A stretch of 64,000 nucleotides of DNA from Methylophaga sp. (lineage in GTDB: Bacteria > Pseudomonadota > Gammaproteobacteria > Nitrosococcales > Methylophagaceae), in the NCBI GenBank assembly GCA_011053005.1, contig DRHW01000012.1, positions 1 to 64,000 on the forward strand. The letters run 5' to 3'. Below, one piece after another: positions 41,003 to 52,070 of this stretch. A program made the translations under genes and the position numbers. The notes below the pieces were generated by a model. That model was given only the letters and a program-made list of their open reading frames with translations. It had not been told where the DNA came from and searched no databases. The stretch's first letter is position 1, and every line of letters starts with the position of its first letter.

Positions 41003-41635
41003 CTAGCTTGTAGCTAATTGCACCGCTTCAGCAGATAAACGGGTAATTTCATCCCAGTTTTCCGCATCAACTAAGTTTGCTGCACACATCCAAGATCCAC
41101 CAACACAGGCTACGTTAGATAAGTTGTAATATTCTTTAACGTTCTTTTGGCTCACACCACCCGTTGGGCAAAATGTAATTTGTGGGATCGGTGCACCAAT
41201 TGATTTAAGCATTGGCACGCCACCCGCTGCTTCTGCAGGGAAAAACTTCATTGCTGTGATGCCTTTTTCTAACAAACGTAATGCATCACTTGGGTTAGCA
41301 ATACCTGGTAATAAAGGCACACCAGTTGCAATTGCAGCATCAATTAATTTATCAGTTGTACCTGGGCTAACAATAAATTGTGCGCCAGCATCAATCGCTT
41401 GGTTCAATGTTTCAATATTAATAATCGTACCCGCACCAACAATCGCATCTGGCACTTCAGCTTTAATACGACGAATAGATTCTAAAGCAGCGGGCGTACG
41501 TAAAGTGATTTCTAGTACTTTTAATCCACCTTTAACTAATGCTTTTGCTAATGGCACAGCATGTTCAACGTTATTAATAACCATCACCGGTACAATAGGT
41601 GAGATAGTCATAATTTCTTTAATAGTTAAGCTCAT
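41003..41635 (-). CDS. eda: KDPG aldolase (2-dehydro-3-deoxy-phosphogluconate aldolase)
   Basis: 210 residues, a small TIM barrel. The catalytic glutamate is in VLEITLRTPAALESI, the Schiff-base lysine in KGITAMKFFPAEAAGG, and phosphate binding in ITFCPTGGVSQKNVKEYY. It splits KDPG into pyruvate and glyceraldehyde-3-phosphate, the last Entner-Doudoroff step. Located 30 bases after edd and transcribed with it. Confidence 0.96.
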   Translation of the reverse strand: MSLTIKEIMTISPIVPVMVINNVEHAVPLAKALVKGGLKVLEITLRTPAALESIRRIKAEVPDAIVGAGTIINIETLNQAIDAGAQFIVSPGTTDKLIDAAIATGVPLLPGIANPSDALRLLEKGITAMKFFPAEAAGGVPMLKSIGAPIPQITFCPTGGVSQKNVKEYYNLSNVACVGGSWMCAANLVDAENWDEITRLSAEAVQLATS

Positions 41636-41665
41636 TGTATTTTTTCCAAAGTTTTAAATAATTAT

Positions 41666-43489
41666 TTATTCAACATTAAACATGTTGATAGCACCGGTTT
41701 CAGCAGATGAAACACCGCGACGGAAACTATCAAACAATTCACGTCCCATACCATAATGATGATCAACACTGCCTTTAATGCACTGCGTGCGATTATTAAA
41801 TACTTCGTCATCAACCAAAATATTCAAATCCCCTGTTTGTGTGTTTAAGTGCAACATATCGCCGGTGCGAACACGGGTTAATGGACCGCCTATTTCACAT
41901 TCTGGACACATGTGAATGGCTGAAGGTACTTTGCCTGACGCACCAGACATACGACCATCAGTTACAATCGCCACATGAAAACCTTTGTCTTGTAGAGAAC
42001 CTAAGATAGGCGTCAATTTATGTAGTTCAGGCATCCCGTTTGCTTTAGGGCCTTGGAAACGCAACACCACGATTAAGTCTTTTTGCATTTCGCCACGTTT
42101 AAAGGCAGCAACGACATCATCTTGATCATCAAACACCATCGCAGGTGCTTCTACAATTTGATGCTCTTCAGCAACGGCAGATATCTTCGATACACCACGA
42201 CCTAAGTTACCTTTAATCAAATGCAAACCGCCGGTAGCAGAGAAAGGCTCATCAACAGTACCAATAACACCAAGATCTAAAGACTTGTTTGGACCTTCTT
42301 CCCAAATCAATTTGCCATCAACTAATTTTGGTTCTTGTGTATATGAATTCATACCACGTGTTGATGCAACGGTCATAATATCTTCGTGCATTAACCCTTT
42401 TGATAATAATTCACGAATCAATACACCCATACCACCAGCAGCTTGGAAATGGTTAATATCCGCTTCACCATTAGGATAGATCCGTGTCAGCAATGGAATA
42501 ATCCGAGTGATTTTATCAAAATCATCCCAATTAATGATAATCCCTGCAGCACGAGCAATAGCGACTAAATGCATAGTATGGTTAGTCGAACCACCTGTTG
42601 CCATCAAACCTATCATGGCATTTACGATTGCCTTTTCATCAATCATGTAACCCACAGGTCGGAAATCATCGCCCATCGCAGTATATTTTAATACTTGCTC
42701 AGTAGCGCTAACAGTCAACGCATCACGCAATGGGGTGTTTGGATTAACAAATGAGCTACCAGGTAAATGAAGCCCCATCATTTCAACCATCATTTGATTA
42801 CTGTTGGCTGTACCGTAGAAAGTACATGTTCCAGGGCTGTGATAAGACTCAGATTCAGCTCTTAATAATTCATCACGACCGACTTTACCTTCAGCATATA
42901 GCTGACGAATACGGACTTTTTCTTTATTTGGTAAGCCACTTGGCATCGGTCCGCCAGGAACAAAAACAGCGGGTAAATGACCAAAACTTAATGCAGAAAT
43001 CAACAATCCAGGGACGATTTTGTCACAAATACCTAAGAACAAGGCACCATCGAACATATTGTGGCTCAAGCCAATAGCTGATGACATTGCAATAACGTCA
43101 CGGCTAAATAGCGATAACTCCATACCTGGCTGACCTTGCGTCACGCCATCACACATAGCAGGAACACCACCCGCAAATTGTGCTACGCCACCTGCTAAAA
43201 GAGCCGCTCTTTTGATTAGGTCTGGGTATGTTTTATAAGGTTGATGCGCTGACAACATATCGTTATAAGAAGAAATGATACCGATGTTCGCTTTAACATT
43301 AGCAGATAAGTCTGCTTTTTCACTGGCACTGTTTGCTGCAAAAGCATGAACCAAGTTACCACATTCTAAATGCGCACGGTGTGGCCCAGTTTCAACTGCG
43401 GCATCAATCCGTGCTAAATAGGCCGCACGACTTACACGGCTTCGCTCAATTATGTCGTTAGTAACTGTTTCTAATACTGGATGAACCAT
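41666..43489 (-). CDS. edd: 6-phosphogluconate dehydratase
   Basis: 607 residues from the ATG at 43489, preceded by AGAAGG six bases away; the longer frame by 13 codons lacks such a site. IlvD/Edd family: [54 protein letters not shown] (Fe-S cysteines), [17 protein letters not shown], and the C-terminal [20 protein letters not shown]. It dehydrates 6-phosphogluconate to KDPG with a [4Fe-4S] cluster. Operon edd-eda, with a probable operator over its start site. Confidence 0.96.
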   Translation of the reverse strand: MVHPVLETVTNDIIERSRVSRAAYLARIDAAVETGPHRAHLECGNLVHAFAANSASEKADLSANVKANIGIISSYNDMLSAHQPYKTYPDLIKRAALLAGGVAQFAGGVPAMCDGVTQGQPGMELSLFSRDVIAMSSAIGLSHNMFDGALFLGICDKIVPGLLISALSFGHLPAVFVPGGPMPSGLPNKEKVRIRQLYAEGKVGRDELLRAESESYHSPGTCTFYGTANSNQMMVEMMGLHLPGSSFVNPNTPLRDALTVSATEQVLKYTAMGDDFRPVGYMIDEKAIVNAMIGLMATGGSTNHTMHLVAIARAAGIIINWDDFDKITRIIPLLTRIYPNGEADINHFQAAGGMGVLIRELLSKGLMHEDIMTVASTRGMNSYTQEPKLVDGKLIWEEGPNKSLDLGVIGTVDEPFSATGGLHLIKGNLGRGVSKISAVAEEHQIVEAPAMVFDDQDDVVAAFKRGEMQKDLIVVLRFQGPKANGMPELHKLTPILGSLQDKGFHVAIVTDGRMSGASGKVPSAIHMCPECEIGGPLTRVRTGDMLHLNTQTGDLNILVDDEVFNNRTQCIKGSVDHHYGMGRELFDSFRRGVSSAETGAINMFNVE

Positions 43490-43520
43490 AGGTACCTTCT
43501 TTATTTGTGCTTTGCTTGCT

Positions 43521-43575
43521 TTTAACAAACAAAATGCTCGTTATTAGAGATTTAACAAACGTTAAACCTATTATA
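43521..43575 (-). promoter_or_regulatory. Probable edd promoter with operator repeats
   Basis: On the minus strand TATAAT lies at 43575-43570. Immediately after it, over the expected start site, is the palindrome TTTAACAAACGTTAAA (43551-43566), and TTTAACAAAC recurs at 43521-43530, exactly 30 bases (three helical turns) away. This layout suggests repression by a dimeric regulator; its identity is unknown. Confidence 0.5.
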
Positions 43576-43795
43576 AATTTCTAAATTCACCCGACATTCT
43601 AACTCGAATTGGCTTTTTTCGCACAACTTGCGATTATAATTTGCCAGTTTTCACTATCATAAGATTATATTCATCATCCCAATTGGATGATTTATCCCTC
43701 GGTTAAATGTATGATTGCTGGCTATATTTATATCGCGTCACAATGTGAAATTTAAAATTTAATTAGTTAAACCATAGGCTTAGGTGAATTCTATA

Positions 43796-44482
43796 ATGAT
43801 TGAAGGAAAACCACTACGTACAGTACGTAGTTTTGTACGCCGTGAAGGTCGATTAACACCCGGACAACAACGCGCTATTGATGATCTTTGGCCACAATTT
43901 GCCATTGATGAAGCAAGTTCATCTATTGATCTTGATTTACTTTTTGGTCGTGATGCTCCTAAAGTATTAGAAATAGGCTTCGGCAATGGTGCCTCACTTG
44001 CACAAATGGCGTCTGAACAACCCGAACATGATTTTTTAGGCGTCGAAGTACACCGACCCGGCGTCGGTCAATTACTTAAAGCCATTGATCAACAGGGCTT
44101 AACCAATTTACGAGTTGCTTGTACTGATGCTGTTGAATTATTAAACCACCGCGTTGCCGATAATGCTTTAGATCGCGTACAACTCTATTTCCCTGATCCT
44201 TGGCATAAAAAACGTCATCATAAACGACGTATTATTCAACCGTCTTTTGTTGAACTGTTAGCTGCTAAAATCAAACCTAACGGTCATCTTCATATGGCAA
44301 CAGATTGGCAACATTATGCTGAGCAAATGTTAGAAGACTTATCAAACAGTGATGAGTTTGTTAATTGTGCGGATGCATCTGGTTACATTCCTCGTCCAGA
44401 CTATCGACCACTCACAAAATTTGAACAACGAGGCCATAAATTAGGTCACGGTGTATGGGATCTTTTATTTAAACGACGTTGA
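43796..44482 (+). CDS. trmB: tRNA (guanine-N7-)-methyltransferase
   Basis: 228 residues from the ATG at 43796 with TTAGGTG ahead; a GTG at 43784 lies in that ribosome binding site. SAM-binding motif VLEIGFGNGASLAQMA, HDFLGVEVHRPGVGQLLKAI, then the family signature VQLYFPDPWHKKRHHKRRII and C-terminal RPDYRPLTKFEQRGHKLGHG. It methylates G46 of tRNAs. A monocistronic gene facing away from edd. Confidence 0.96.
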   Translation: MIEGKPLRTVRSFVRREGRLTPGQQRAIDDLWPQFAIDEASSSIDLDLLFGRDAPKVLEIGFGNGASLAQMASEQPEHDFLGVEVHRPGVGQLLKAIDQQGLTNLRVACTDAVELLNHRVADNALDRVQLYFPDPWHKKRHHKRRIIQPSFVELLAAKIKPNGHLHMATDWQHYAEQMLEDLSNSDEFVNCADASGYIPRPDYRPLTKFEQRGHKLGHGVWDLLFKRR

Positions 44483-44564
44483 ACATTGAATAAAGCTTGC
44501 ACCATTTAAATGCTTAGGCTAGTTTTCACATCTACAATAAATTATCAAGATAAGGTGAGTGAGG

Positions 44565-45929
44565 ATGAGACGGCACTATAAATTAAAACTGGTTAGCTTT
44601 GTAATCGCCTCATCGCTAAGCTCTATAAGCTATGCTGCTGGCTTTGCGCTCATTGAACAAAGTGTGACAAGCTTAGGTCGTGCTTTTGCAGGTAGTGCGG
44701 CCGTTGCAGAAGATGCCAGCACAATATTTTTTAACCCCGCAGGTTTGAGCTATTTATCACATTCTGAATTTTCAGCAGGTCTTAACCTTATCAACCCAAA
44801 AAGCGACTTTTATAATGAGGGTTCGGCTCTTCAAGATGGTACTCCAATAACCGGCAATGGTGATGATGGTGGCAGACTAGGTCTTGTTCCGAATTTATAT
44901 TATGCCCAACGTCTTAATGATCGCATGGTTGCAGGTATTGGCATTAATGCACCTTTTGGCTTAGTCACTGAATATGATGATAACTGGGTCGGTCGTTATC
45001 AAGCAATTAAATCCAGTTTAAAAACAGTCAATATCAATCCATCATTTGCCTTTCAGACCACAGAAAAACTGTCACTTGGTTTTGGTATTAATCTGCAGCA
45101 TGCTGAACTTGCTCTTTCACAAGCTATTGATTTTGGCAGTGCTTGCGCTTCAACGTCAGTCAGTACAAATCCATCAGTTACGGCTCCTCTCAAAGCTCTA
45201 GCAGCAACATGTGCAGCACCACAAGCTTATGATGGCAAATTAAAAATGACCGCTGATGATTGGAGCTGGGGCTATAACCTTGGTTTGATGTTTCAAGCTA
45301 ACGAGGCAACACGTATTGGTTTCGCCTATCGCTCTAAAATTTCTCATCACTTAAAAGGTGAAGGAAACTTTTCTAAGCCTAATAATGCGGCAGTACAAAC
45401 GGTTGCGAATGCAATTGGGTTTTCGAATGGTAATATTGATGGCAAAGTAACACTGCCAGAATCAGCCTCTGTTGCTATTCACCATCAAATTAATGCTCAG
45501 TGGGCGATTATGGGTGATGCAAGCTGGACACGATGGAGTCGGTTTCAAACCTTGACCGTTAACTCTGATGATTCAGAACGCCTCAATAGTAGCAAAGAGG
45601 AAAAATGGGACAACAATATGCGCTATGGCATTGGTCTTACTTATCTTCATAATGATACTTGGACATTCCGCGGCGGCATTGCTTATGACGAAACACCTGT
45701 TTCTGATCAATATCGCACACCTCGCATTCCTGATGAAGGCCGAAAATGGATTGCATTGGGTGCCAGTTACAAATACTCGGAAAATATAATACTTGATGCA
45801 GGTTATTCTCACCTTTTTGTAAGCGATCCAACCCTTAATGAAACGGATGATAAAGGTTATAACCTTAAAGGAAAATATAAATCTAGTGTCGATATTCTAG
45901 GTATTCAAATGCGATGGATATTCTTGTAA
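44565..45929 (+). CDS. FadL/TodX-family outer-membrane transporter
   Basis: 454 residues from the ATG at 44565 with AAGGTGAG ahead; the GTG at 44559 is in that site. Signal peptide ends SISYA/AGF. FadL signature at the mature N terminus: GFALIEQSVTSLGRAFAGSA then AEDASTIFFNPAGLSYL, the NPAG-type motif of the hatch domain. Further: LVPNLYYAQRLNDRMVAGIG and INAPFGLVTEYDDNWVGRYQ. C terminus ends WIFL with an aromatic strand. A 14-strand barrel for long-chain fatty acids or other hydrophobic compounds. Five bases before an acyl-CoA synthetase gene. Confidence 0.92.
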   Translation: MRRHYKLKLVSFVIASSLSSISYAAGFALIEQSVTSLGRAFAGSAAVAEDASTIFFNPAGLSYLSHSEFSAGLNLINPKSDFYNEGSALQDGTPITGNGDDGGRLGLVPNLYYAQRLNDRMVAGIGINAPFGLVTEYDDNWVGRYQAIKSSLKTVNINPSFAFQTTEKLSLGFGINLQHAELALSQAIDFGSACASTSVSTNPSVTAPLKALAATCAAPQAYDGKLKMTADDWSWGYNLGLMFQANEATRIGFAYRSKISHHLKGEGNFSKPNNAAVQTVANAIGFSNGNIDGKVTLPESASVAIHHQINAQWAIMGDASWTRWSRFQTLTVNSDDSERLNSSKEEKWDNNMRYGIGLTYLHNDTWTFRGGIAYDETPVSDQYRTPRIPDEGRKWIALGASYKYSENIILDAGYSHLFVSDPTLNETDDKGYNLKGKYKSSVDILGIQMRWIFL

Positions 45930-45933
45930 AAAC

Positions 45934-47793
45934 ATGACCTACCCGATGACAATTGCTGCATTCAATGATGCTATAGATGAATCTACAATAACTGATCACG
46001 CAAAACCCATGGATTCCATTTCACGAGAACAGGCGGGGACACTTTATGGTCTATTCCAAGAACGTGTAAAACGCAGTCCACAACATACCGCATATCGCAG
46101 CTACTCTCATTCACGAAATGAATGGTATGACACCACATGGCAACAGGTCGCCTTGCAAGTTGCACGGTGGCAAGATGCGCTTGCCAGCGAAAATTTATCT
46201 CGTGGTGATTGTGTGGCGATTAATCTCAAAAACTGTAAAGAGTGGGTATTTTTTGATCAAGCAGCGATGGGCTTAGGGCTAGTTGTTGTTCCTTTGTACC
46301 CTGATGATCGGCCAGATAGCGTTGCTTATATTTTGCACGATGCGGATGTCAAATTACTTTTTTTGCAAAATGCAGCGCAGTGGAGACGCTTAGTACCAGT
46401 GATAACCGAATCACATAACATCCAACGCGTAATTATCAATAATTTTGATGAAGAAACCTTATCCGCTCCTGCTGTCTACGCTAAAACATGGCTACCTGAA
46501 AATGGTGGTAAATTACGCGATATAGATACTGAGGCTCAACAATTAGCATCAATCATTTATACATCAGGTACAACTGGCCGTGCTAAAGGTGTCATGCTCA
46601 GTCATCATAATATGCTTTCTGTAGCAGCCGCTTCAATGCAATGTACCGACTTAAACGATAGCGATGTCTTCTTATCCTTTTTGCCCCTGTCTCATACTTT
46701 CGAACGTACCGCAGGTTATTACCTACCGATGATGGCTGGCGCTACGATCGCTTATTCACGTGGTATTGCGCAATTAGCTGAGGATATGCAGGACATCAAA
46801 CCCAGTATTATGATTGCTGTGCCACGCATTTTCGAACGTATTTACTGCCGTTTACAAACTCAATTATCTAGTCAATCATTTGTTGCCAACGGTCTCTTTA
46901 AAGCCACAGCAAAGATAGGCTGGAAACGCTTTCAATACCAGCAAAATAAAGGCCGCTGGCATCCTACTTTCCTACTGTGGCCAATCCTTGAAAAGCTCGT
47001 AGCATCAAAAGTACATGCCCGATTAGGTGGCAATATACGATTGATTGTCAGTGGCGGCGCAGCATTGTCACCGCCTGTCTCTAAATTATTTATTGGGCTT
47101 GGTTTTTGTCTATTACAAGGCTATGGCTTAACAGAAACCAGTCCAGTTATCAGTGTCAATAAACCAGACAGTAACGATCCTGTGAGCGTTGGTAAACCGA
47201 TTCCAGGTGTAAGCGTGATGATCGGCCAAAATGACGAATTATTAACACGTGGACCAGGCAATATGTTGGGCTACTGGAATAATCATAAAGCGACGGCTCA
47301 AATGATTAATGCTGATGGCTGGTTGCACACAGGCGATCAGGCGCGTATCGGTAGTAACGGACACATTTATATCACCGGTCGAATTAAGGACATTTTAATT
47401 TTAAGTAATGGTGAAAAAGTCCCGCCGGGTGATATTGAAACGGCGATATTAATGGATGATATATTCGAACAAGCATTAGTTGTTGGTGAAGGAAAGCCTC
47501 ATCTAGCGGCCCTACTTGTGCTCAATACTGATCACTGGTTTCGTGTGGCAAAAGAATTGGGCTTAGATGCTTTCAATCGTAATAGTCTTAGAAATAAAAC
47601 CTTAAATACTATGGTGATTCACCGTCTAAAAGATTTATTACACGACTTCCCTGCTTATGCAAAAATTCGCCGTGTCGTCTTAATATTAGAACCTTGGACA
47701 GTCGAAAATGATCTCATGACTCCAACCATGAAGATCAAGCGAAGCAAAGTGCTTACTGTTCACAAGGCAGAGATAGAAAATATGTACGGTTAA
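45934..47793 (+). CDS. Long-chain acyl-CoA synthetase (AMP-forming)
   Basis: 619 residues of the ANL superfamily. ATP loop LASIIYTSGTTGRAKGVMLS, FLSFLPLSHTFERTAGYYLP, the adenylate motif LLQGYGLTETSPVISVN, DGWLHTGDQARIGSNGHIYI, GRIKDILILSNGEKVPPGDI, and the C-terminal catalytic lysine near MTPTMKIKRSKVL. An internal basic stretch (KIGWKRFQYQQNKGRW) is typical of the LC-FACS group. It activates fatty acids to acyl-CoA. Position directly after the FadL gene suggests coupled uptake and activation. Confidence 0.92.
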   Translation: MTYPMTIAAFNDAIDESTITDHAKPMDSISREQAGTLYGLFQERVKRSPQHTAYRSYSHSRNEWYDTTWQQVALQVARWQDALASENLSRGDCVAINLKNCKEWVFFDQAAMGLGLVVVPLYPDDRPDSVAYILHDADVKLLFLQNAAQWRRLVPVITESHNIQRVIINNFDEETLSAPAVYAKTWLPENGGKLRDIDTEAQQLASIIYTSGTTGRAKGVMLSHHNMLSVAAASMQCTDLNDSDVFLSFLPLSHTFERTAGYYLPMMAGATIAYSRGIAQLAEDMQDIKPSIMIAVPRIFERIYCRLQTQLSSQSFVANGLFKATAKIGWKRFQYQQNKGRWHPTFLLWPILEKLVASKVHARLGGNIRLIVSGGAALSPPVSKLFIGLGFCLLQGYGLTETSPVISVNKPDSNDPVSVGKPIPGVSVMIGQNDELLTRGPGNMLGYWNNHKATAQMINADGWLHTGDQARIGSNGHIYITGRIKDILILSNGEKVPPGDIETAILMDDIFEQALVVGEGKPHLAALLVLNTDHWFRVAKELGLDAFNRNSLRNKTLNTMVIHRLKDLLHDFPAYAKIRRVVLILEPWTVENDLMTPTMKIKRSKVLTVHKAEIENMYG

Positions 47794-47846
47794 TTTGTCT
47801 TTTATCTACAGGGATTTAAGCTTTAAAAATTATCAAAATATACGTA

Positions 47847-49115
47847 TTAAATTCGAGCGTTTAAAACGGCTTCAACAGTATGGAATGAGCCAAACACCAA
47901 TACTCGATCACCTTTTTGAGCGCTATTTATTGCTTGTTGATAGGCTTCTATTACTGTTGGAAAAGGTTTGATTTTACTCTCATCAATAATATTGCTGAGT
48001 TGCGCCGCCAAAACGTCACTAGTCATTCCACGGCTACCTTCTAAACCTGAAACATACCAAGTGTCAATAACAGGTTTTAATATCGATGCAACAGCAACAA
48101 CATCTTTGTCTTTCAACATTGATAACACAGCAAATGTTTCGCCTTTGCAAGGTATTTCAACTAATAACTTTGCTAAATTCTCTGCACCTTGCTGATTATG
48201 CGTCACATCTAAAATCGTGGTGATATCACCGTGGATTTGTTGGAATCGACCAGCCAGTTGAACTGTTGTTAACCCTTTTTTAATGGCCTCTTCGGCAATG
48301 TCATAATCTTGATCATTCAATAAACTAATCACTTGAAGCACTGCCGAAGCATTTTGCAACTGATATGCACCCGCTAAAGCAGGAAGTGGTAAATTTTGTA
48401 ATTGAGTATGATTATTTGACCAATGCCATTGGTGTTGATCGATATCAATATTGAATTCACCACCGGCTAAATACATAGGTGATTGTAGTGACGTTGCATG
48501 AGCGACTAAACTTTGTGGCGGTTGGTTTTCGGAGCAAACAACAGGCTTATCTTCACGTATAATCCCCGCCTTTTCAAAACCGATGGCTTCGCGTGTAGTG
48601 CCAAGCCAAGCCGTATGGTCAAGGGCTATTGGGGTAATTAAAGCAATATCAGTATCAAATAAATTAACGGCGTCTAATCGCCCGCCCATGCCAACTTCTA
48701 AAATAGCAATATCAATATTGTTTCGACCAAAAATATCTGCCGCAGCTAAAGTTGCAAACTCAAAATAAGTGAGTGAAGTATCCACACGTGCTTTATCGAT
48801 ACGTTCAAACGATTGACAGATCGTTTGATCGTCACAGGGTTGACCATTAATACAAATACGTTCGTTGTATTGCAATAAATGCGGCGAAGTATAAGTTCCC
48901 GTACGATAACCCGCTGTACGTAATATTGATTCAAGCATCGCCACAGATGACCCTTTGCCATTGGTGCCAGCAATAGTGATCACAGTGAATGGCAGCTTTG
49001 ATGTTCCGCCAAGCTGTTGCCAGACTAACCCTACTCGTTCGAGGCCTGGATCAACGTCGGTAAAGTGTAATGACTCTTGCCACTTTAGCCACTGCGGCAA
49101 AGTTTGAAAACGCAT
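47847..49115 (-). CDS. folC: Bifunctional dihydrofolate/folylpolyglutamate synthase
   Basis: 422 residues of the Mur-ligase type. ATP loop VITIAGTNGKGSSVAMLESI, TGTYTSPHLLQYNERICING, the omega-loop and metal region IAILEVGMGGRLDAVNLFDT, LDHTAWLGTTREAIGFEKAG, and a C-terminal Rossmann-like domain with TTILDVTHNQQGAENLAKLL. It adds glutamate to dihydropteroate and folates. Distal gene of the trp-acc-fol cluster, 15 bases after accD. Confidence 0.95.
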   Translation of the reverse strand: MRFQTLPQWLKWQESLHFTDVDPGLERVGLVWQQLGGTSKLPFTVITIAGTNGKGSSVAMLESILRTAGYRTGTYTSPHLLQYNERICINGQPCDDQTICQSFERIDKARVDTSLTYFEFATLAAADIFGRNNIDIAILEVGMGGRLDAVNLFDTDIALITPIALDHTAWLGTTREAIGFEKAGIIREDKPVVCSENQPPQSLVAHATSLQSPMYLAGGEFNIDIDQHQWHWSNNHTQLQNLPLPALAGAYQLQNASAVLQVISLLNDQDYDIAEEAIKKGLTTVQLAGRFQQIHGDITTILDVTHNQQGAENLAKLLVEIPCKGETFAVLSMLKDKDVVAVASILKPVIDTWYVSGLEGSRGMTSDVLAAQLSNIIDESKIKPFPTVIEAYQQAINSAQKGDRVLVFGSFHTVEAVLNARI

Positions 49116-49130
49116 AACGCTAAGACTTTC

Positions 49131-49997
49131 TTAAGCAGCAACGCGTTTTTGTAGGACAGACAAGATGCTTGCTAATCGATCACGCATATCACGGCGATCA
49201 ATAATCATATCTACAGCGCCATGCTCGACTAAAAACTCACTACGTTGAAAACCCTCAGGTAATGTTTCTCTTACCGTTTGTTCGATAACTCGAGGACCTG
49301 CAAAACCAATTAATGCTTTTGGCTCAGCTACATTAAGATCGCCTAACATTGCCAAACTAGCTGAAACACCACCCATAGTAGGGTCGGTTAATACCGAGAT
49401 AAAAGGTACGCCTGCTTTACTAAGTTGCGCCAAAATAGCACTGGTTTTAGCCATCTGCATTAATGAAAATAAACCTTCTTGCATTCGTGCACCACCACTC
49501 GCAGCAAAACACACTAAGGGAATTTTCTTTTCTAAAGCAACTTGTGCCGCGCGAACAAATTTTTCGCCGACCACAGATCCCATCGATCCGCCCATAAAAC
49601 TAAAATCAAATGACACTGCGACAACTGGCAAATCTTTTAGAGTACCTTGCATAGCCAGTAATGCATCATTTTCACCTGTTGTTTTTTGCGCTTGATAAAT
49701 ACGATCTTTATACTTTTTACTGTCTTTAAATTTCAAGGTATCAACAGGCTTTACATCAACCGCAATTTCTTTACGATCGGCTTCATCAAGAAAGCTCCCA
49801 AGTCGAGTTCGTGCATTAATTCGTTGATGATGAGCACATTTCGGACAAACATGAAGATTTCGCTCTAATTCAGCACGATAAAGCACACTGTCACACTCAG
49901 GACATTTGCACCAAACACCTTCAGGTACTGAGCGATTGCGAACTGTTGTGCGAATTTTCGAAGGAATTAATTTTTCAAACCAACTCATTTTTGTCAC
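49131..49997 (-). CDS. accD: Acetyl-CoA carboxylase carboxyltransferase subunit beta
   Basis: 288 residues. N-terminal zinc ribbon [20 protein letters not shown] with CPKC spacing; then carboxyltransferase motifs [40 protein letters not shown] and [20 protein letters not shown]. Forms the alpha2beta2 transferase with AccA, making malonyl-CoA. Sits between trpA and folC, the conserved gammaproteobacterial order. Confidence 0.97.
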   Translation of the reverse strand: MTKMSWFEKLIPSKIRTTVRNRSVPEGVWCKCPECDSVLYRAELERNLHVCPKCAHHQRINARTRLGSFLDEADRKEIAVDVKPVDTLKFKDSKKYKDRIYQAQKTTGENDALLAMQGTLKDLPVVAVSFDFSFMGGSMGSVVGEKFVRAAQVALEKKIPLVCFAASGGARMQEGLFSLMQMAKTSAILAQLSKAGVPFISVLTDPTMGGVSASLAMLGDLNVAEPKALIGFAGPRVIEQTVRETLPEGFQRSEFLVEHGAVDMIIDRRDMRDRLASILSVLQKRVAA

Positions 49998-50021
49998 CTA
50001 TTATATTTATTTTTCGACGCG

Positions 50022-50840
50022 TTATTTAGCCATGTCGCGAGCATTAATGGCATGGCGCATTTCCGCCAATACATTAGCAACAGCTGCGGGTAAATCTTCG
50101 GGTTTATCAGCATGCTCAGCAATACAATTAACCAAGGTACTTCCAACCACAACGGCATCAGCTACTTCAGACACCGCAGCGGCAGAAACGCCATTACGAA
50201 TACCAAAACCGACACCTAGAGGTAAGTCAGTTAAGGTTCTTAGCATAGACATTTTTTCTGCTACTTCAGCGACATCAAGCGTTGCAGTGCCCGTCACGCC
50301 TTTAATAGATACGTAGTAAATAAAGCCTTTTGCATACTTGGCAATTTTTGTCATACGCTCTAATGACGTTGTTGGTGCAACCAAGAAGATAGTATCAATT
50401 TCGTGTTTGTCCATAATCGACAAGAATTCAACGGATTCTTCTGGTGGCATATCAACCGTTAAAATACCATCGATACCTACTTGCTGCGCTTTTTCAGCAA
50501 AAGCTTGATAGCCCATTGCTTCTAATGGATTCGCGTAGCCCATCAACACGATCGGTGTTTCTTTATCTTTTTGTCTAAATTGACTCACCATATCTAATAC
50601 ATGATGTAGCGACATGTCATTTTTTAAAGCCCGTTCACAGGCTTTTTGAATAACCGGACCATCAGACATTGGATCAGAAAATGGAATACCCAGTTCTAAG
50701 ATATTTGCACCGGCACTGACCAAAGCATGCAACATTGGCACGGTTACCCAAGGTTCTGGATCGCCAGCTGTAATATAAGGGATCAGCGCCGTCTGACCAT
50801 CAGCCTTTAGCTTATCAAAGCATTGTTTAATACGACTCAT
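50022..50840 (-). CDS. trpA: Tryptophan synthase alpha chain
   Basis: 272 residues, TIM barrel. Catalytic glutamate in ANILELGIPFSDPMSDGPVI and aspartate in LTVDMPPEES; TALIPYITAGDPEPWVTVPM opens the protein, and the flexible loop GFIYYVSIKGVTGTATLDV and LPLGVGFGIRNGVSA are typical. It cleaves indole-3-glycerol phosphate to indole for TrpB. Nine bases after trpB. Confidence 0.97.
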   Translation of the reverse strand: MSRIKQCFDKLKADGQTALIPYITAGDPEPWVTVPMLHALVSAGANILELGIPFSDPMSDGPVIQKACERALKNDMSLHHVLDMVSQFRQKDKETPIVLMGYANPLEAMGYQAFAEKAQQVGIDGILTVDMPPEESVEFLSIMDKHEIDTIFLVAPTTSLERMTKIAKYAKGFIYYVSIKGVTGTATLDVAEVAEKMSMLRTLTDLPLGVGFGIRNGVSAAAVSEVADAVVVGSTLVNCIAEHADKPEDLPAAVANVLAEMRHAINARDMAK

Positions 50841-50849
50841 TTGTTACCC

Positions 50850-52070
50850 CTAGAAACTTAAACCAGCCATTGAGGCTACTGTATGCATATCTTTATCGCC
50901 ACGACCAGAAAGATTGATCAACAAAACTTGATCGGGTGACATAGTTGGCGCTAATTTAGTCACATAGGCTAGCGCGTGACTCGATTCCAATGCAGGAATA
51001 ATACCTTCGGTACGCGTTAACTCGTGAAATGCTTCTAATGCTTCATCATCAGTTACAGAAACATATTGAGCCCGACCGATGTCTTTTAGCCAAGCATGTT
51101 CAGGACCAACACCAGGGTAATCTAAACCAGCAGAAATCGAGTGTGTTTCAATAATCTGACCATTTTCATCTTGCATTAGATAGGTACGATTACCATGTAA
51201 AACACCAGGTACACCAGCACACAATGGTGCTGAATGTTTACCTGTTTCTATACCGTGCCCCGCACCTTCAACGCCATACATCGCCACTTCCTTATCTGCA
51301 ATAAACGGATGAAATAAACCTATTGCATTAGAACCACCGCCGATACAAGCAATCAACGCATCAGGTAATTTACCCGTCGCTTTTAGAATTTGGGCACGAG
51401 CTTCACGACCAATTATGGCTTGAAAATCACGTACCATCGCCGGATAAGGATGTGGTCCAGCAACGGTACCGATGATATAAAAGGTTTCATCGACATTAGT
51501 AACCCAATCACGCAAAGCTTCGTTCAAAGCATCTTTTAAAGTACGCGCACCCGACTCGACGGGTACTACAGTCGCGCCTAATAACTTCATTCGATAGACG
51601 TTTTGTGCTTGGCGTTGAACGTCTTCGGCCCCCATATAAACGATACATTCCATACCTAAACGAGCCGCAACTGTTGCGGTTGCTACGCCATGCTGGCCTG
51701 CTCCCGTTTCAGCAATTATCCGGTTTTTACCCATACGTTTGGCTAATAACGCTTGACCAAGAGCATTATTTATTTTGTGTGCACCCGTGTGATTGAGATC
51801 TTCACGTTTAAGGTAAATTTGTGCTCCACCTAATTTTTTAGTCCAATTCTCGGCCAAATAAATAGGTGAAGGTCGGCCCACGAAATCCGCTAAATCTTTA
51901 TTCATTTCAGCTTGAAAATCAGGATCATTTTTATAATGATTATAAGCCACTTCAAGCGCGTAAATCGCTTCCATCAAGGTTTCGCCTACAAAACGTCCAC
52001 CATATGGTCCGAAGTGACCTTTATCGTCAGGGTAGGTGTCGTAATAATCTTTATCCAATTGTTCAGCCAT
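50850..52070 (-). CDS. trpB: Tryptophan synthase beta chain
   Basis: 406 residues. PLP lysine in [40 protein letters not shown] near the start, [20 protein letters not shown], and the phosphate cradle [16 protein letters not shown]; ends [18 protein letters not shown]. It condenses indole with serine to tryptophan. Overlaps trpF by 8 bases. Confidence 0.97.
   Translation of the reverse strand: MAEQLDKDYYDTYPDDKGHFGPYGGRFVGETLMEAIYALEVAYNHYKNDPDFQAEMNKDLADFVGRPSPIYLAENWTKKLGGAQIYLKREDLNHTGAHKINNALGQALLAKRMGKNRIIAETGAGQHGVATATVAARLGMECIVYMGAEDVQRQAQNVYRMKLLGATVVPVESGARTLKDALNEALRDWVTNVDETFYIIGTVAGPHPYPAMVRDFQAIIGREARAQILKATGKLPDALIACIGGGSNAIGLFHPFIADKEVAMYGVEGAGHGIETGKHSAPLCAGVPGVLHGNRTYLMQDENGQIIETHSISAGLDYPGVGPEHAWLKDIGRAQYVSVTDDEALEAFHELTRTEGIIPALESSHALAYVTKLAPTMSPDQVLLINLSGRGDKDMHTVASMAGLSF

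Noticed and set aside
43529-43783. tRNA or other RNA gene between edd and trmB
   Set aside because: No cloverleaf or CCA end is seen; the stretch is AT-rich promoter DNA.
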